The notes under the pieces: generated by a model
Seen by the model: the letters and a program-made list of their open reading frames with translations, nothing else
Told to the model about the DNA's origin: nothing
Databases searched by the model: none
Assembly (NCBI GenBank): GCA_938092005.1
Contig: CALKOU010000002.1
Coordinates: forward strand, 62,001 to 126,000
Source of the DNA: an uncultured Flavobacteriaceae bacterium
Lineage (GTDB): Bacteria; Bacteroidota; Bacteroidia; Flavobacteriales; Flavobacteriaceae
Length of the DNA: 64,000 bases
Reading direction: 5' to 3'
Program-made: the position numbers and the translations under genes
In this document: positions 1-8,156 of the stretch, one piece after another
Position numbering within the stretch: the stretch's first letter is position 1
Layout: every line of letters starts with the position of its first letter

Positions 1-7
1 TCAACAT

Positions 8-700
8 TTAGCGTCTTGAGCCTGACACCCTAAGCGCAAAATAAATAAGCGTTGCCAATGAGCCAATGGCAGCTACTACATACGTTCGTGCAGCCCATTT
101 GAGGGCGTCTTTTGACATGGCAAACTCACGTTGATTGACCATATTTTTACGTTGCAGCCAAGCCAATGCGCGGTTGCTTGCATCATACTCAACTGGAAGG
201 GTCACAAAACTAAACAAGGTACCAAGTCCAAAAAGCACCACACCAGCAACAGCAACATTGTACCCCATAGCCGAACTAATCCCCAACATAAAACCACCAA
301 AGATGATGTACATAGACAATGAAGAGGCCACACTTACCACAGGAACCAATAGTGAACGAAACTGCAACCATTCATAGCTCTGGGCATGCTGTACGGCGTG
401 TCCACATTCGTGTGCAGCTACAGCGGCGGCGGCGGCGTTGCGTTCATGATACACGCTTTCACTAAGGTTAACAGTTTTGGTTTTTGGATTGTAATGATCG
501 GTAAGTTTTCCACGAACAGCTGTAACTTTTACATCCCGAATTCCATGGTCTGAAAGCATTTTTTCAGCAATTTCTTTCCCCGACATTTGGTTGCCGAGCT
601 GCACCTTTGAATATTTTTTAAAGGTAGCTTTGAGCTTATATTGAACCCACATACTAGCGCCAGCAAAAACGGCTATCAACAAATAATATTCTCCTATCAT
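8..700 (-). CDS. YugP-like neutral zinc metallopeptidase (membrane)
   Basis: This 230-residue protein matches the YugP-type zinc peptidase family (Zn_peptidase_2). The decisive motif is AAHECGHAVQHA near residue 95, a HExxH-like zinc site in its family form HECGH. The N-terminus starts with a hydrophobic segment (residues 5-20), and hydrophobic helices near residues 115-180 and 205-225 suggest an integral membrane enzyme with the active site close to the membrane. The conserved PVEYDASNRA stretch follows the helices. The substrate is unknown. It is the last gene before the left edge, downstream of a SemiSWEET gene on the same strand with a 39-base gap. Family assignment is firm from the motif; the role is not known. 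Confidence 0.85.
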   Translation of the reverse strand: MIGEYYLLIAVFAGASMWVQYKLKATFKKYSKVQLGNQMSGKEIAEKMLSDHGIRDVKVTAVRGKLTDHYNPKTKTVNLSESVYHERNAAAAAVAAHECGHAVQHAQSYEWLQFRSLLVPVVSVASSLSMYIIFGGFMLGISSAMGYNVAVAGVVLFGLGTLFSFVTLPVEYDASNRALAWLQRKNMVNQREFAMSKDALKWAARTYVVAAIGSLATLIYFALRVSGSRR

Positions 701-739
701 GACTTTTTTTGTTTTGAATTTGGCAATAATAATACCAGA

Positions 740-997
740 TTACTTTTTGGAACGAAGTATAAAGATAATGATAAATACAATAATTAATGTCGAGATTACA
801 TTGGCAACGATCATCGAAGGACTTTTAATCATTATGCCATACGCCAGCCAACTCAATGTACCAGTACCCATAACCAAATACATGGTAAGTGACAAACCGT
901 CAGCTGTTTTGGATTTCCAAATTTTATAGGCCTGCGGCAAAAAAGCTGAGGTGGTAAGCATGGCGGCAAAAAAACCGATGTATTCGGGGTTTATCAT
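740..997 (-). CDS. SemiSWEET family sugar transporter
   Basis: An 85-residue protein with three predicted transmembrane helices (about residues 6-23, 38-56 and 61-80), the size and topology of bacterial SemiSWEETs (MtN3/saliva half-transporters), which work as dimers. A proline-containing first helix (SAFLPQAYKIWKSKTADGLS) fits the family's conserved first repeat. The start ATG overlaps the leuS stop codon by four bases (ATGA), so it is probably translationally coupled to leuS. The likely role is facilitated transport of a sugar across the inner membrane; the actual substrate cannot be read from the sequence. Confidence 0.85.
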   Translation of the reverse strand: MINPEYIGFFAAMLTTSAFLPQAYKIWKSKTADGLSLTMYLVMGTGTLSWLAYGIMIKSPSMIVANVISTLIIVFIIIFILRSKK

Positions 998-3807
998 ACA
1001 ACAATATTGACAATCTTATTGGGAACAACAATCACTTTTTTGGGTGTTTTCCCATCCAAATAAGTTTGTGTGCGTTCCTCTTGCATGACAGCAGCCTCAA
1101 TTTCATCCTTACTTAAGGAAGTAGGCAATGCCAACGTAAAGCGCATTTTACCATTAAAACTAATGGGATAAGCTTTTGTGTCATCTTTTAAATAAACGGG
1201 ATTTACAACTGGGTACGCCGCCGTTGTGATGGACTCTGTGTTGCCCAACAACGCCCAAAGCTCCTCGCAAATATGCGGTGCGAATGGCGCAAGCAAGACC
1301 GTTAAAGGCGCTAAAATTTCCCGATGATTGCATTTTTGCACTGTGAGTTCATTGGTTGCAATCATAAACGCACTTACAGAAGTATTGAGTGAAAAGGTAT
1401 CAATATCTTGTGTTACTTTTTCTATGGTTTTATGCAGGGTTTTAAGCGATTCTTTTGTGGGTTGGTCATCACTTACAACAAAGTCATCACCGTTGTGAAA
1501 CAGCCGCCAAAACTTGTTAAGAAAATTGCTTACCCCCGAAATACCCGCAGTATTCCAAGGTTTGGCTTGTTCAATGGGACCCAAAAACATTTCATACATA
1601 CGCAAGGTATCTGCGCCATATTGGTCACAAATAGCGTCTGGGTTTACAACGTTGTATTTGGACTTTGACATCTTTTCAACCTCTCGGCCGACCACATATT
1701 TCCCGTTGTCCAATTCAAATGTCGCATCAGAAAAATGAGGCTGCCATTGTTTAAGCCCTTCAATATCCAATTCGTTTTGAGCCGATACTAAAGACACGTC
1801 CACATGCACCGGAATAACTTTCTTGCCTTTGCACAAGCCTTTGGAGAGATAGGTTTGCGTATCAGGAATACGATAAATAAAAGCACTTTCACCCAATATC
1901 ATCCCTTGATTAATCAGTTTTTTTGCAAAGTCTTTTACAGGAACAAGACCGAAATCGTATAGGAAATACTGCCAAAATCTGGAATACAATAAGTGTCCCG
2001 TGGCATGCTCACTACCGCCCAAATACAAATCCACTTCTTTCCAGTAATCCAATGCTTCTGCACTGGCAAAAGCCTCGTTGTTATGCGCATCCATATAGCG
2101 GTTAAAATACCACGAACTACCAGCCCAACCCGGCATGGTATTTTTCTCGATTGGAAAAACGGTTTTGTGATCAACAGCATCATTTGACACTACTTTATTT
2201 TGTGTGATATCCCATGCCCAATCTGTAGCGTTGCCTAACGGAGGAGCACCGTCGGACGTTGGTAAATACTTGGACACTTCGGGAAGCTGTAAAGGCAGGC
2301 AGTCGTCGGGAATAAGCTGCGGTTGTTCATTGACATAATATACAGGAATAGGCTCACCCCAATAACGTTGTCGACTAAATACCGCATCGCGTAAGCGATA
2401 GGTCGTTGCTCCTTCTCCCATGCCTAATTCATGCAAACGTTCAATTATTTTTTCTGTTGCTGCTGCACACGAAAGTCCGTCAAGGAAATCGGAATGGGCG
2501 ATAACGGTATTCGCTTTGTCGGCAAAGGCAGCTTTGGAAACATCCACGTCCTTAAAGATGTTTTTGATGGGCAATCCAAAATGTGTAGCAAAATCAAAAT
2601 CCCGCTGATCGCCACAAGGTACCGCCATAACAGCCCCCGTACCATAGCCTGCAAGCACATAATCACCTATCCAAATAGGAATTTTTTCTTGCGTTATGGG
2701 ATGGCGTGCGTAAGCACCTGTAAACACTCCGCTAATGCGGTCTACTTCGCTCATGCGTTCCCGCTCACTTCGTTGTGCTGTTTGGGCAACATACGCATCT
2801 ACTTCGGCTTGTTGTGCAGCAGTGGTCATTTCAGAAACCCACTCGTGTTCGGGTGCTAATGTCAAAAAGGTAACCCCAAACAAGGTGTCGGGGCGTGTGG
2901 TAAATACTTCTATTTCACGATCACTGCTTTCAACTTGAAAGCGAACGCTTGCACCCACCGATTTTCCAATCCAATTCCGCTGCATTTCTTTGAGCGGCTC
3001 AGGCCAATCAATAGCATGCAATCCTTCAAGCAACCTATCGGCATATGCAGAAATACGCATAATCCATTGCTTCATTTTTTTACGTTCCACGGGATGACCG
3101 CCACGTTCTGAAACGCCCTGAACAACCTCATCATTGGCAAGTACAGTTCCCAAAGCAGGACACCAGTTTACTTCTGTTTCTGCCAAATACGTCAGGCGAT
3201 AATGAAGTAAAAATTGCGCTTGTGCGGTTGCGCTCATTTGCTGCCATGCACCGGCTGTTAGTTGGGGTGTGTCGTCGTCGCAAACAGCATTCAAATCTTG
3301 AGTACCATGCATTTCTAGGTGGGCGATTAGTGCGTCAACAGGACGTGCTTTGTCTTGTTGGGTGTCGTACCACGCATTAAAAAGCAATGAAAAAATATGT
3401 TGCGTCCAGCGGTAGTAATTTGGGTCTGAGGTGCGTACTTCTCTTGACCAATCAAAAGAGAATCCCATGCGGTCTAACTGCTCTCGATAACGCTTGATAT
3501 TGGTTTCGGTGGTAATGGCAGGGTGCTGTCCTGTTTGAATAGCATATTGCTCGGCTGGAAGCCCAAACGAATCATAGCCTTGTGGATGCAGTACATTAAA
3601 TCCTTTGTGGCGTTTGTAGCGCGAAACAATATCACTAGCGATATAGCCCAGCGGATGCCCTACGTGAAGTCCTGCACCAGACGGATAAGGAAACATATCC
3701 AACACATAATACTTGGGCTTATCGGAGGGTTGTGCAACCTTATAGGTTTGCTTTGATGCCCAAACCGATTGCCATTTTTTTTCGATTTCGTGAAACGGAT
3801 ATCCCAT
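994..3807 (-). CDS. leuS: Leucyl-tRNA synthetase
   Basis: A 937-residue class I synthetase that charges tRNA-Leu with leucine. The HIGH-type signature is HVGH at residues 48-51, preceded by PSGAGL, and the KMSKS loop is present as VEKMSKSKYN about 700 residues in. The editing (CP1) region is present with GTGAVMAVPCGDQRD. At 937 residues it is longer than the roughly 860 of the E. coli enzyme; the extra length sits in the first third (around residues 150-200) and just before KMSKS, which I believe is usual in Bacteroidota. It is divergent from ftsX, and its stop overlaps the start of the SemiSWEET gene. Confidence 0.97.
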   Translation of the reverse strand: MGYPFHEIEKKWQSVWASKQTYKVAQPSDKPKYYVLDMFPYPSGAGLHVGHPLGYIASDIVSRYKRHKGFNVLHPQGYDSFGLPAEQYAIQTGQHPAITTETNIKRYREQLDRMGFSFDWSREVRTSDPNYYRWTQHIFSLLFNAWYDTQQDKARPVDALIAHLEMHGTQDLNAVCDDDTPQLTAGAWQQMSATAQAQFLLHYRLTYLAETEVNWCPALGTVLANDEVVQGVSERGGHPVERKKMKQWIMRISAYADRLLEGLHAIDWPEPLKEMQRNWIGKSVGASVRFQVESSDREIEVFTTRPDTLFGVTFLTLAPEHEWVSEMTTAAQQAEVDAYVAQTAQRSERERMSEVDRISGVFTGAYARHPITQEKIPIWIGDYVLAGYGTGAVMAVPCGDQRDFDFATHFGLPIKNIFKDVDVSKAAFADKANTVIAHSDFLDGLSCAAATEKIIERLHELGMGEGATTYRLRDAVFSRQRYWGEPIPVYYVNEQPQLIPDDCLPLQLPEVSKYLPTSDGAPPLGNATDWAWDITQNKVVSNDAVDHKTVFPIEKNTMPGWAGSSWYFNRYMDAHNNEAFASAEALDYWKEVDLYLGGSEHATGHLLYSRFWQYFLYDFGLVPVKDFAKKLINQGMILGESAFIYRIPDTQTYLSKGLCKGKKVIPVHVDVSLVSAQNELDIEGLKQWQPHFSDATFELDNGKYVVGREVEKMSKSKYNVVNPDAICDQYGADTLRMYEMFLGPIEQAKPWNTAGISGVSNFLNKFWRLFHNGDDFVVSDDQPTKESLKTLHKTIEKVTQDIDTFSLNTSVSAFMIATNELTVQKCNHREILAPLTVLLAPFAPHICEELWALLGNTESITTAAYPVVNPVYLKDDTKAYPISFNGKMRFTLALPTSLSKDEIEAAVMQEERTQTYLDGKTPKKVIVVPNKIVNIVV

Positions 3808-3823
3808 ATACGCAATTAAGCAG

Positions 3824-3831
3824 CAAAAATA
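3824..3831 (-). promoter_or_regulatory. Putative -7 box of leuS
   Basis: On the minus strand the sequence reads TATTTTTG, matching the Bacteroidota -7 consensus TAnnTTTG. The expected start point lies only about 13 bases before the leuS ATG. No clear TTG -33 element is seen at 19-21 bases upstream, so confidence is limited. Confidence 0.35.
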
Positions 3832-3909
3832 ACATTTTAAAAACGAGCTTTATGGATTAGACTAACATTTGTTCCGTCATATTTTCTATTTTTATGGCTT
3901 AGAACAACT

Positions 3910-4779
3910 ATGTCCGCAGCTCGTCTTTATAAACGTCGTCTTTTAACTTCTTATCTCTCGGTAGTGAGCAGTACTACTTTGGTGCTTTTTGTGTTGAGCG
4001 TGTTGGGGTTTGTGTTGCTTAACAGCCAGTCCATTGCCAATTATTTTAAAGAACAGGTGACCATGACCGTTTTTTTGGATGACGAAACCAAAGAAATGGA
4101 ACGCGAACAGCTTACAACCACCATGCGGTTAGCAACGTTTACCAAGTCGGTTCGCTTTGTCTCCAAAGAAACCGCAGCCGCAGAACACAGCACTACAATT
4201 GGAGAAGACTTTATGGATTTTTTAGGCTATAACCCGCTACAAGATGCTTTAGATATTGGGCTAAAAGCTGATTTTGTTACCACCGAAGTATTGGATAGTT
4301 TGAGCGACGTCATGGAGCAAAAACCTTTTATTTCTGAGGTGCTCTACGATCGACCGCTTATTGTACTTCTCAATCAAAACATTCAACGGTTTAGCTTTTG
4401 GCTGCTGATTTGTAGTGGTGTTTTTATTGGTATTGCGCTACTGCTTATCAATCATTCCATAAAATTATCGATTTACAGCAAGCGGCTCATTATTCAAACC
4501 ATGCTCTTAGTTGGAGCAAAAAAAGGATTTATTCGGCGTCCGTTTTTGTGGCGTTATGTGTTATTGGGAAGCCTGAGTGCTGTAATTGCTCTGGGAGGTT
4601 TTGCAGGCTTGCTTAGCTTTTTGTCGCGCTTAGCACCTCAAGTAGATTGGTGGGGTACTGTGGATACGTTAATGTTATTGTCCGCTGCCCTATTAAGTTG
4701 TTCGGTGCTCATTTGTGCCCTAAGTGCTTATTTTGCCACGCAAAGGCACTTGAGACTAACCTATGATATTGTGTATTGA
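3910..4779 (+). CDS. ftsX: Cell division ABC-type permease FtsX
   Basis: A 289-residue protein with the FtsX layout: a cytoplasmic N-terminus, one transmembrane helix (about residues 18-38), an extracytoplasmic domain to about residue 155, then three helices toward the C-terminus. FtsX pairs with the ATPase FtsE to control peptidoglycan hydrolases at the septum. No ftsE lies in this window, so the two subunits are encoded apart. The downstream order ftsX, DUF3098, uppP, truB, with overlapping or one-base junctions, forms one operon linking cell wall synthesis and tRNA modification. The start ATG at 3910 follows an A-rich leader, as expected where Shine-Dalgarno sites are rarely used. Confidence 0.92.
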   Translation: MSAARLYKRRLLTSYLSVVSSTTLVLFVLSVLGFVLLNSQSIANYFKEQVTMTVFLDDETKEMEREQLTTTMRLATFTKSVRFVSKETAAAEHSTTIGEDFMDFLGYNPLQDALDIGLKADFVTTEVLDSLSDVMEQKPFISEVLYDRPLIVLLNQNIQRFSFWLLICSGVFIGIALLLINHSIKLSIYSKRLIIQTMLLVGAKKGFIRRPFLWRYVLLGSLSAVIALGGFAGLLSFLSRLAPQVDWWGTVDTLMLLSAALLSCSVLICALSAYFATQRHLRLTYDIVY

Positions 4780-4780
4780 T

Positions 4781-5011
4781 ATGAAAAACGAAAAAGAGTT
4801 TTTATTTGGCAAACGCACCTATCGCATTATGGGCGTTGGGCTTGCGCTTATTGTTTTGGGATTTGTACTGATGACAGGTGGTGGAAGTGATGATCCCAAC
4901 GTGTTTAACCCAGCCATTTACAGTCCGTTGCGCATTCGAGTAGCTCCCACACTAGTGCTAGCAGGCTTTGGCGTGCTGGTTGTAGCTATTTTAGCAACTA
5001 AGAAAAAATAA
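4781..5011 (+). CDS. DUF3098 small membrane protein
   Basis: A 76-residue protein with two predicted transmembrane helices (about residues 18-37 and 52-71) joined by a short loop containing TGGGSDDPNVFNPAIYS, typical of the DUF3098 family. I chose the ATG at 4781, one base after the ftsX stop; an upstream in-frame ATG at 4763 would lie inside ftsX and adds only MILCID. Its stop codon shares one base with the uppP start (TAATG). The family has no established function. Its fixed place between ftsX and uppP suggests an envelope or division role, which is inference only. Confidence 0.8.
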   Translation: MKNEKEFLFGKRTYRIMGVGLALIVLGFVLMTGGGSDDPNVFNPAIYSPLRIRVAPTLVLAGFGVLVVAILATKKK

Positions 5012-5805
5012 TGGGTTTTTGGGAAGCCATTTTATTAGGACTTGTCCAAGGCCTAACGGAATTTTTACCTGTTTCTTCTAGTGGTCATTTGGCGCTGTTT
5101 ACCGCCATTCTCGGAAACGATCAGCTTCCAGCCGAAAACCTTCTTTTCACACTTTTGGTGCATGCTGCAACAGCCATTGCAACCCTGATAGTATTTAGAA
5201 AAGATGTTTGGGAGATTGCACAAGGTGTTTTCAAAAAAGAACAGTCTCAGGCTCGAACATTTGTAGGGTATATTATCATTTCCATGCTGCCTGCGGTTTT
5301 GGTAGGCTTGTTTTTTGAAGATCGTATTACGGCTCTTTTTGAAACCAACCTGGCTTTGGTAGGTGCCATGTTATGCATCACAGCAGCACTGCTTTTTTTT
5401 ACCGATAAGGCTACGAGTAAAGACCAACCCATTACCTATAAGATTGCATTGTTAATTGGGGTTGCGCAAGCCATTGCCATACTCCCTGGCATATCGAGAA
5501 GTGGTGCCACTATAGCTACTGCATTACTCATAGGAACAGCAAGGCCAGAAGCTGCACGTTTTTCTTTTTTAATGGTAATTCCGCTTATTTTGGGGAGCAT
5601 GGTCAAATCGGTGTTAGATCATGGCACAACTGCCTTTGCCGGTATGGATTTTGTTCCGCTAAGTGCAGGTTTTATTGCTGCTTTGGTGTCGGGTATTTTG
5701 GCATGCACTTGGATGATTGCGTTGGTAAAGCGTAGCAAACTGAGTTATTTTGCAATCTATTGTCTTGTTGTTGGCATAACCGCATCTGTAGTCGCATGGA
5801 TATAA
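5011..5805 (+). CDS. uppP: Undecaprenyl-diphosphatase UppP/BacA
   Basis: This 264-residue polytopic membrane enzyme removes a phosphate from undecaprenyl diphosphate to regenerate the lipid carrier for peptidoglycan and other surface polymers. Both family signatures are present: QGLTEFLPVSSSGHL at residues 13-27, holding the catalytic Glu and Ser residues, and PGISRSGATI around residue 155. The length matches the family (about 265-275). It overlaps DUF3098 by one base and truB by ten bases, so it is clearly in the ftsX operon. Homologues are associated with bacitracin tolerance, a known family property. Confidence 0.96.
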   Translation: MGFWEAILLGLVQGLTEFLPVSSSGHLALFTAILGNDQLPAENLLFTLLVHAATAIATLIVFRKDVWEIAQGVFKKEQSQARTFVGYIIISMLPAVLVGLFFEDRITALFETNLALVGAMLCITAALLFFTDKATSKDQPITYKIALLIGVAQAIAILPGISRSGATIATALLIGTARPEAARFSFLMVIPLILGSMVKSVLDHGTTAFAGMDFVPLSAGFIAALVSGILACTWMIALVKRSKLSYFAIYCLVVGITASVVAWI

Positions 5806-6500
5806 TATTTTCAAAAGAAGCCTTTTTAGAAGGGCAATTATTGCTCATTGACAAGCCGCTGGAGTGGACCTCCTTTCAGGTGGTTAACAAAATACGCTGG
5901 GCCATTCGAAAAGAGTTTGCTATCAAAAAAATCAAAGTCGGACATGCAGGCACTCTTGACCCATTGGCATCGGGGCTCATGATCATTTGTACAGGGCGTA
6001 TGACCAAGCAAATAGAACAGTATATGGGCATGGACAAAAACTATACCGGCACATTTCGATTAGGTGCCACCACGCCTTCATACGACTTAGAAACGGCTAT
6101 TAGCGATCCTAAACCCACGGGTTATATTACGGATGAAGTCTTACATAAAACATGCACTCATTTTGTAGGAGATATCCAACAAAAACCACCCTTACATTCT
6201 GCTATTAAAAAAGATGGCAAACGGCTGTACACCCTAGCAAGAGCTGGCAAAACCACCGAAATTCCTACAAGAACGGTGCACATTTCCAATATTGAGCTTA
6301 CAAACATCAACATACCCGATGTACGTTTTAGCGTTAGCTGCAGCAAAGGCACTTATATTCGTTCTTTAGCCCATGATTTTGGGCAACAACTGGGTTGTGG
6401 CGCACATTTGACCGCACTACGCCGAACCGCAATTGGCAATTATACCATTTCCAACAGCTTGACACTTGATGCCTTTTTGCGTAGCTTGGAGCAAAAATAA
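5796..6500 (+). CDS. truB: tRNA pseudouridine(55) synthase TruB
   Basis: A 234-residue enzyme that makes pseudouridine 55 in the T-loop of tRNAs. The catalytic motif GHAGTLDPLASGL is at residues 49-61, with the nucleophilic Asp at about residue 55, and the N-terminal LLLIDKPLEWTSF block is typical. I place the start at the ATG at 5796, ten bases inside uppP, because the family begins just before the IDKP block. The longer frame from 5760 would add 12 residues read from uppP sequence. It is the last gene in the ftsX operon, six bases before tag. Confidence 0.96.
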   Translation: MDIIFSKEAFLEGQLLLIDKPLEWTSFQVVNKIRWAIRKEFAIKKIKVGHAGTLDPLASGLMIICTGRMTKQIEQYMGMDKNYTGTFRLGATTPSYDLETAISDPKPTGYITDEVLHKTCTHFVGDIQQKPPLHSAIKKDGKRLYTLARAGKTTEIPTRTVHISNIELTNINIPDVRFSVSCSKGTYIRSLAHDFGQQLGCGAHLTALRRTAIGNYTISNSLTLDAFLRSLEQK

Positions 6501-6506
6501 ACCGAC

Positions 6507-7091
6507 ATGGAACCTTTTCGTTGCGACTGGTGCTTGGCAAACCCCACTTATATTGCCTATCACGATAAAGAATGGGGCGTTCCCATTTTTGAAGACCAAA
6601 AGCTATTTGAAGCACTTTTACTTGAAACATTTCAAGCTGGATTGTCGTGGTGGAGTGTTTTGAAAAAACGCGAAAATTTCCGTGACGCTTTTTATGGCTT
6701 TGATGCAAATCGTGTTGCACAAATGACGCAATATGATGTGGATAGCTGTTTGAAAAACAAAGGGATTATTCGAAATCGAGGTAAGATTACGGGGGCTATT
6801 GCAAACGCACAGGCGTTCCTTAACATTCAAAAAGAAGTGGGAAGTTTTAGTGATTTCATGTGGTCCTATACCAACGGGATTCCCCTTCAAAACAAATACA
6901 ACAAAACGCAAGAACTCCCACAAACGACTGCTTTAGCAACACAAATGAGCAACGACTTAAAAAAGCGTGGATTCAAGTATATTGGAAAAATCACCATGTA
7001 TGCACACATGCAAGCCGTAGGTATGGTAAATGATCATGTTTTGGATTGCTTTAGGCGCAACGAAGTGGCAGCACTTAGTCCAAGTACGTAA
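6507..7091 (+). CDS. tag: DNA-3-methyladenine glycosylase I
   Basis: A 194-residue Tag-family enzyme (E. coli Tag is 187) that removes 3-methyladenine from alkylated DNA to start base excision repair. Recognisable blocks are CDWCLANPTYIAYHDKEWG at the N-terminus, GLSWWSVLKKRENF with the substrate-pocket tryptophans, and a C-terminal HMQAVGMVNDHVLDCF. The Cys and His residues at the two ends fit the zinc-binding arrangement known for the family. It follows truB by six bases and is probably cotranscribed. Its 3' end overlaps the convergent aat gene by 17 bases. Confidence 0.94.
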   Translation: MEPFRCDWCLANPTYIAYHDKEWGVPIFEDQKLFEALLLETFQAGLSWWSVLKKRENFRDAFYGFDANRVAQMTQYDVDSCLKNKGIIRNRGKITGAIANAQAFLNIQKEVGSFSDFMWSYTNGIPLQNKYNKTQELPQTTALATQMSNDLKKRGFKYIGKITMYAHMQAVGMVNDHVLDCFRRNEVAALSPST

Positions 7092-7707
7092 GAAATTCTT
7101 TTCTTGAAATGGGCTTAGCACCCATACTTATCAAATGAGCGGTAGGCACCTGACAGTCAATAAGTTTATAGTTGTTCTTCTTAAGTTCACGTGCAAGGTA
7201 AATCAGCGCTAGCTTACTTGAATTACTAGCTTTTGAGAACATGCTTTCGCCACAAAACACCTGTCCAACATCAATGCCATACAGCCCACCTACAAGCTCA
7301 GCGCCATCCCAAACTTCTACTGAATGTGCGTGACCTTGTTCGTGTAAGGTTTCATAGACTTCCATAAGTCCTGGCGTAATCCAAGTGCCTGTTTGCCCAA
7401 AGCGTTTTACTCCAGCACAGGATTTTACGACTTGGTTAAAGGCTTTGTTAAACGTGACTTCATAGGTATGCTTCTTTAAAAACGCTCGCATGCTTTTTGA
7501 AATATGGAGTTGGTCCGGGAAAAGTACCATTCTTGGGTCGGGGCTCCACCAAATAAGAAAATCATCTTTTTCAAACCACGGGAAAATACCTTTTTGGTAT
7601 GCCATTAGCACCCGCTCAGGACGTAAATCGCCGCCAACGGCTACAATTCCCTCTTCCGTTGCCAAATGAGGTGAAGGAAATCGTAAAGCTTCTGAAAGAT
7701 GATACAT
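7075..7707 (-). CDS. aat: Leucyl/phenylalanyl-tRNA--protein transferase
   Basis: A 210-residue enzyme that adds Leu or Phe from charged tRNA to proteins with N-terminal Arg or Lys, marking them for ClpS/ClpAP degradation (N-end rule). Key blocks are EEGIVAVGGDL near residue 20, FPWFEKDDFLIWWSPDPRMV near residue 40, HSVEVWDGAELVGGLYG and the CGESMFS motif near residue 150. The ATG at 7707 gives the family's usual N-terminus MYHLSEAL; the longer frame to 7812 only reads back through the DUF3127 gene. It starts four bases after the DUF3127 stop, so the two form an operon. Confidence 0.95.
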   Translation of the reverse strand: MYHLSEALRFPSPHLATEEGIVAVGGDLRPERVLMAYQKGIFPWFEKDDFLIWWSPDPRMVLFPDQLHISKSMRAFLKKHTYEVTFNKAFNQVVKSCAGVKRFGQTGTWITPGLMEVYETLHEQGHAHSVEVWDGAELVGGLYGIDVGQVFCGESMFSKASNSSKLALIYLARELKKNNYKLIDCQVPTAHLISMGAKPISRKEFLTYLD

Positions 7708-7711
7708 GTTG

Positions 7712-8077
7712 TTAGAAGGGGAGGTCGTCCGGTGCTTCTTTGTCAGTTTCTGGCATGGTTTCAAAAGGCGGTGCTGGTGGCGGTGGAGTTGCTGCCCCAG
7801 CATCAGCTGCATCTATACGCCAGCCTTGAACAGAGTTAAAATATTTTATTTCACCTTGAGGGTTTTGCCACTCACGACCACGCAAATTGATCCCAACTTT
7901 TACACGTTGGCCAACAGCATAAGCATTGAGTATGCTACACTTGTCTTGAACAAATTCGATCAAAATGTGCTGCGGATACTGCTCCTCTGTGGTAACAACC
8001 ACTTCGCGCTTTTGGAATCCGTTTGATCCGTATTCTTTGGTTTCTCCAATCTGTTTGATTTTTCCTGTAATTTCCAT
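7712..8077 (-). CDS. DUF3127 OB-fold protein with SSB-like C-terminal tail
   Basis: About 121 residues. The first 95 resemble an OB-fold of the DUF3127 family and align by eye with the window's SSB, for example VGQRVKVGINLRGREWQNPQG against the SSB block KGDRVYVEGRIKTRKWQGED. A proline-rich linker (TPPPPPAPPFET) leads to an acidic C-terminus ending DDLPF, almost the same as the SSB end DDDLPF. In SSBs that tip recruits repair and replication proteins. I prefer the start MEITGK at 8077; an alternative ATG at 8098 adds seven residues, but a -7 promoter box at 8100-8107 makes it less likely. The gene is upstream of aat and divergent from a histidine kinase. Function is not established. Confidence 0.8.
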   Translation of the reverse strand: MEITGKIKQIGETKEYGSNGFQKREVVVTTEEQYPQHILIEFVQDKCSILNAYAVGQRVKVGINLRGREWQNPQGEIKYFNSVQGWRIDAADAGAATPPPPAPPFETMPETDKEAPDDLPF

Positions 8078-8099
8078 GCCTTGGTTAATCTTGTTCATA

Positions 8100-8107
8100 C
8101 AAATTTA
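8100..8107 (-). promoter_or_regulatory. Putative -7 box for DUF3127-aat
   Basis: The minus strand reads TAAATTTG, a match to TAnnTTTG. The predicted start point is near 8096, about 19 bases before the preferred ATG at 8077. No clear -33 TTG was found. Confidence 0.35.
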
Positions 8108-8156
8108 CTCAATTTGATGAGATTCTAAACGTTGAAATTACACTATATTCGTGTAT

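Noticed and set aside
2431-2859. Open frame of 142 residues on the plus strand inside leuS
   Set aside because: It is antisense to a well-conserved essential gene, has no family features and its composition is that of a shadow frame.
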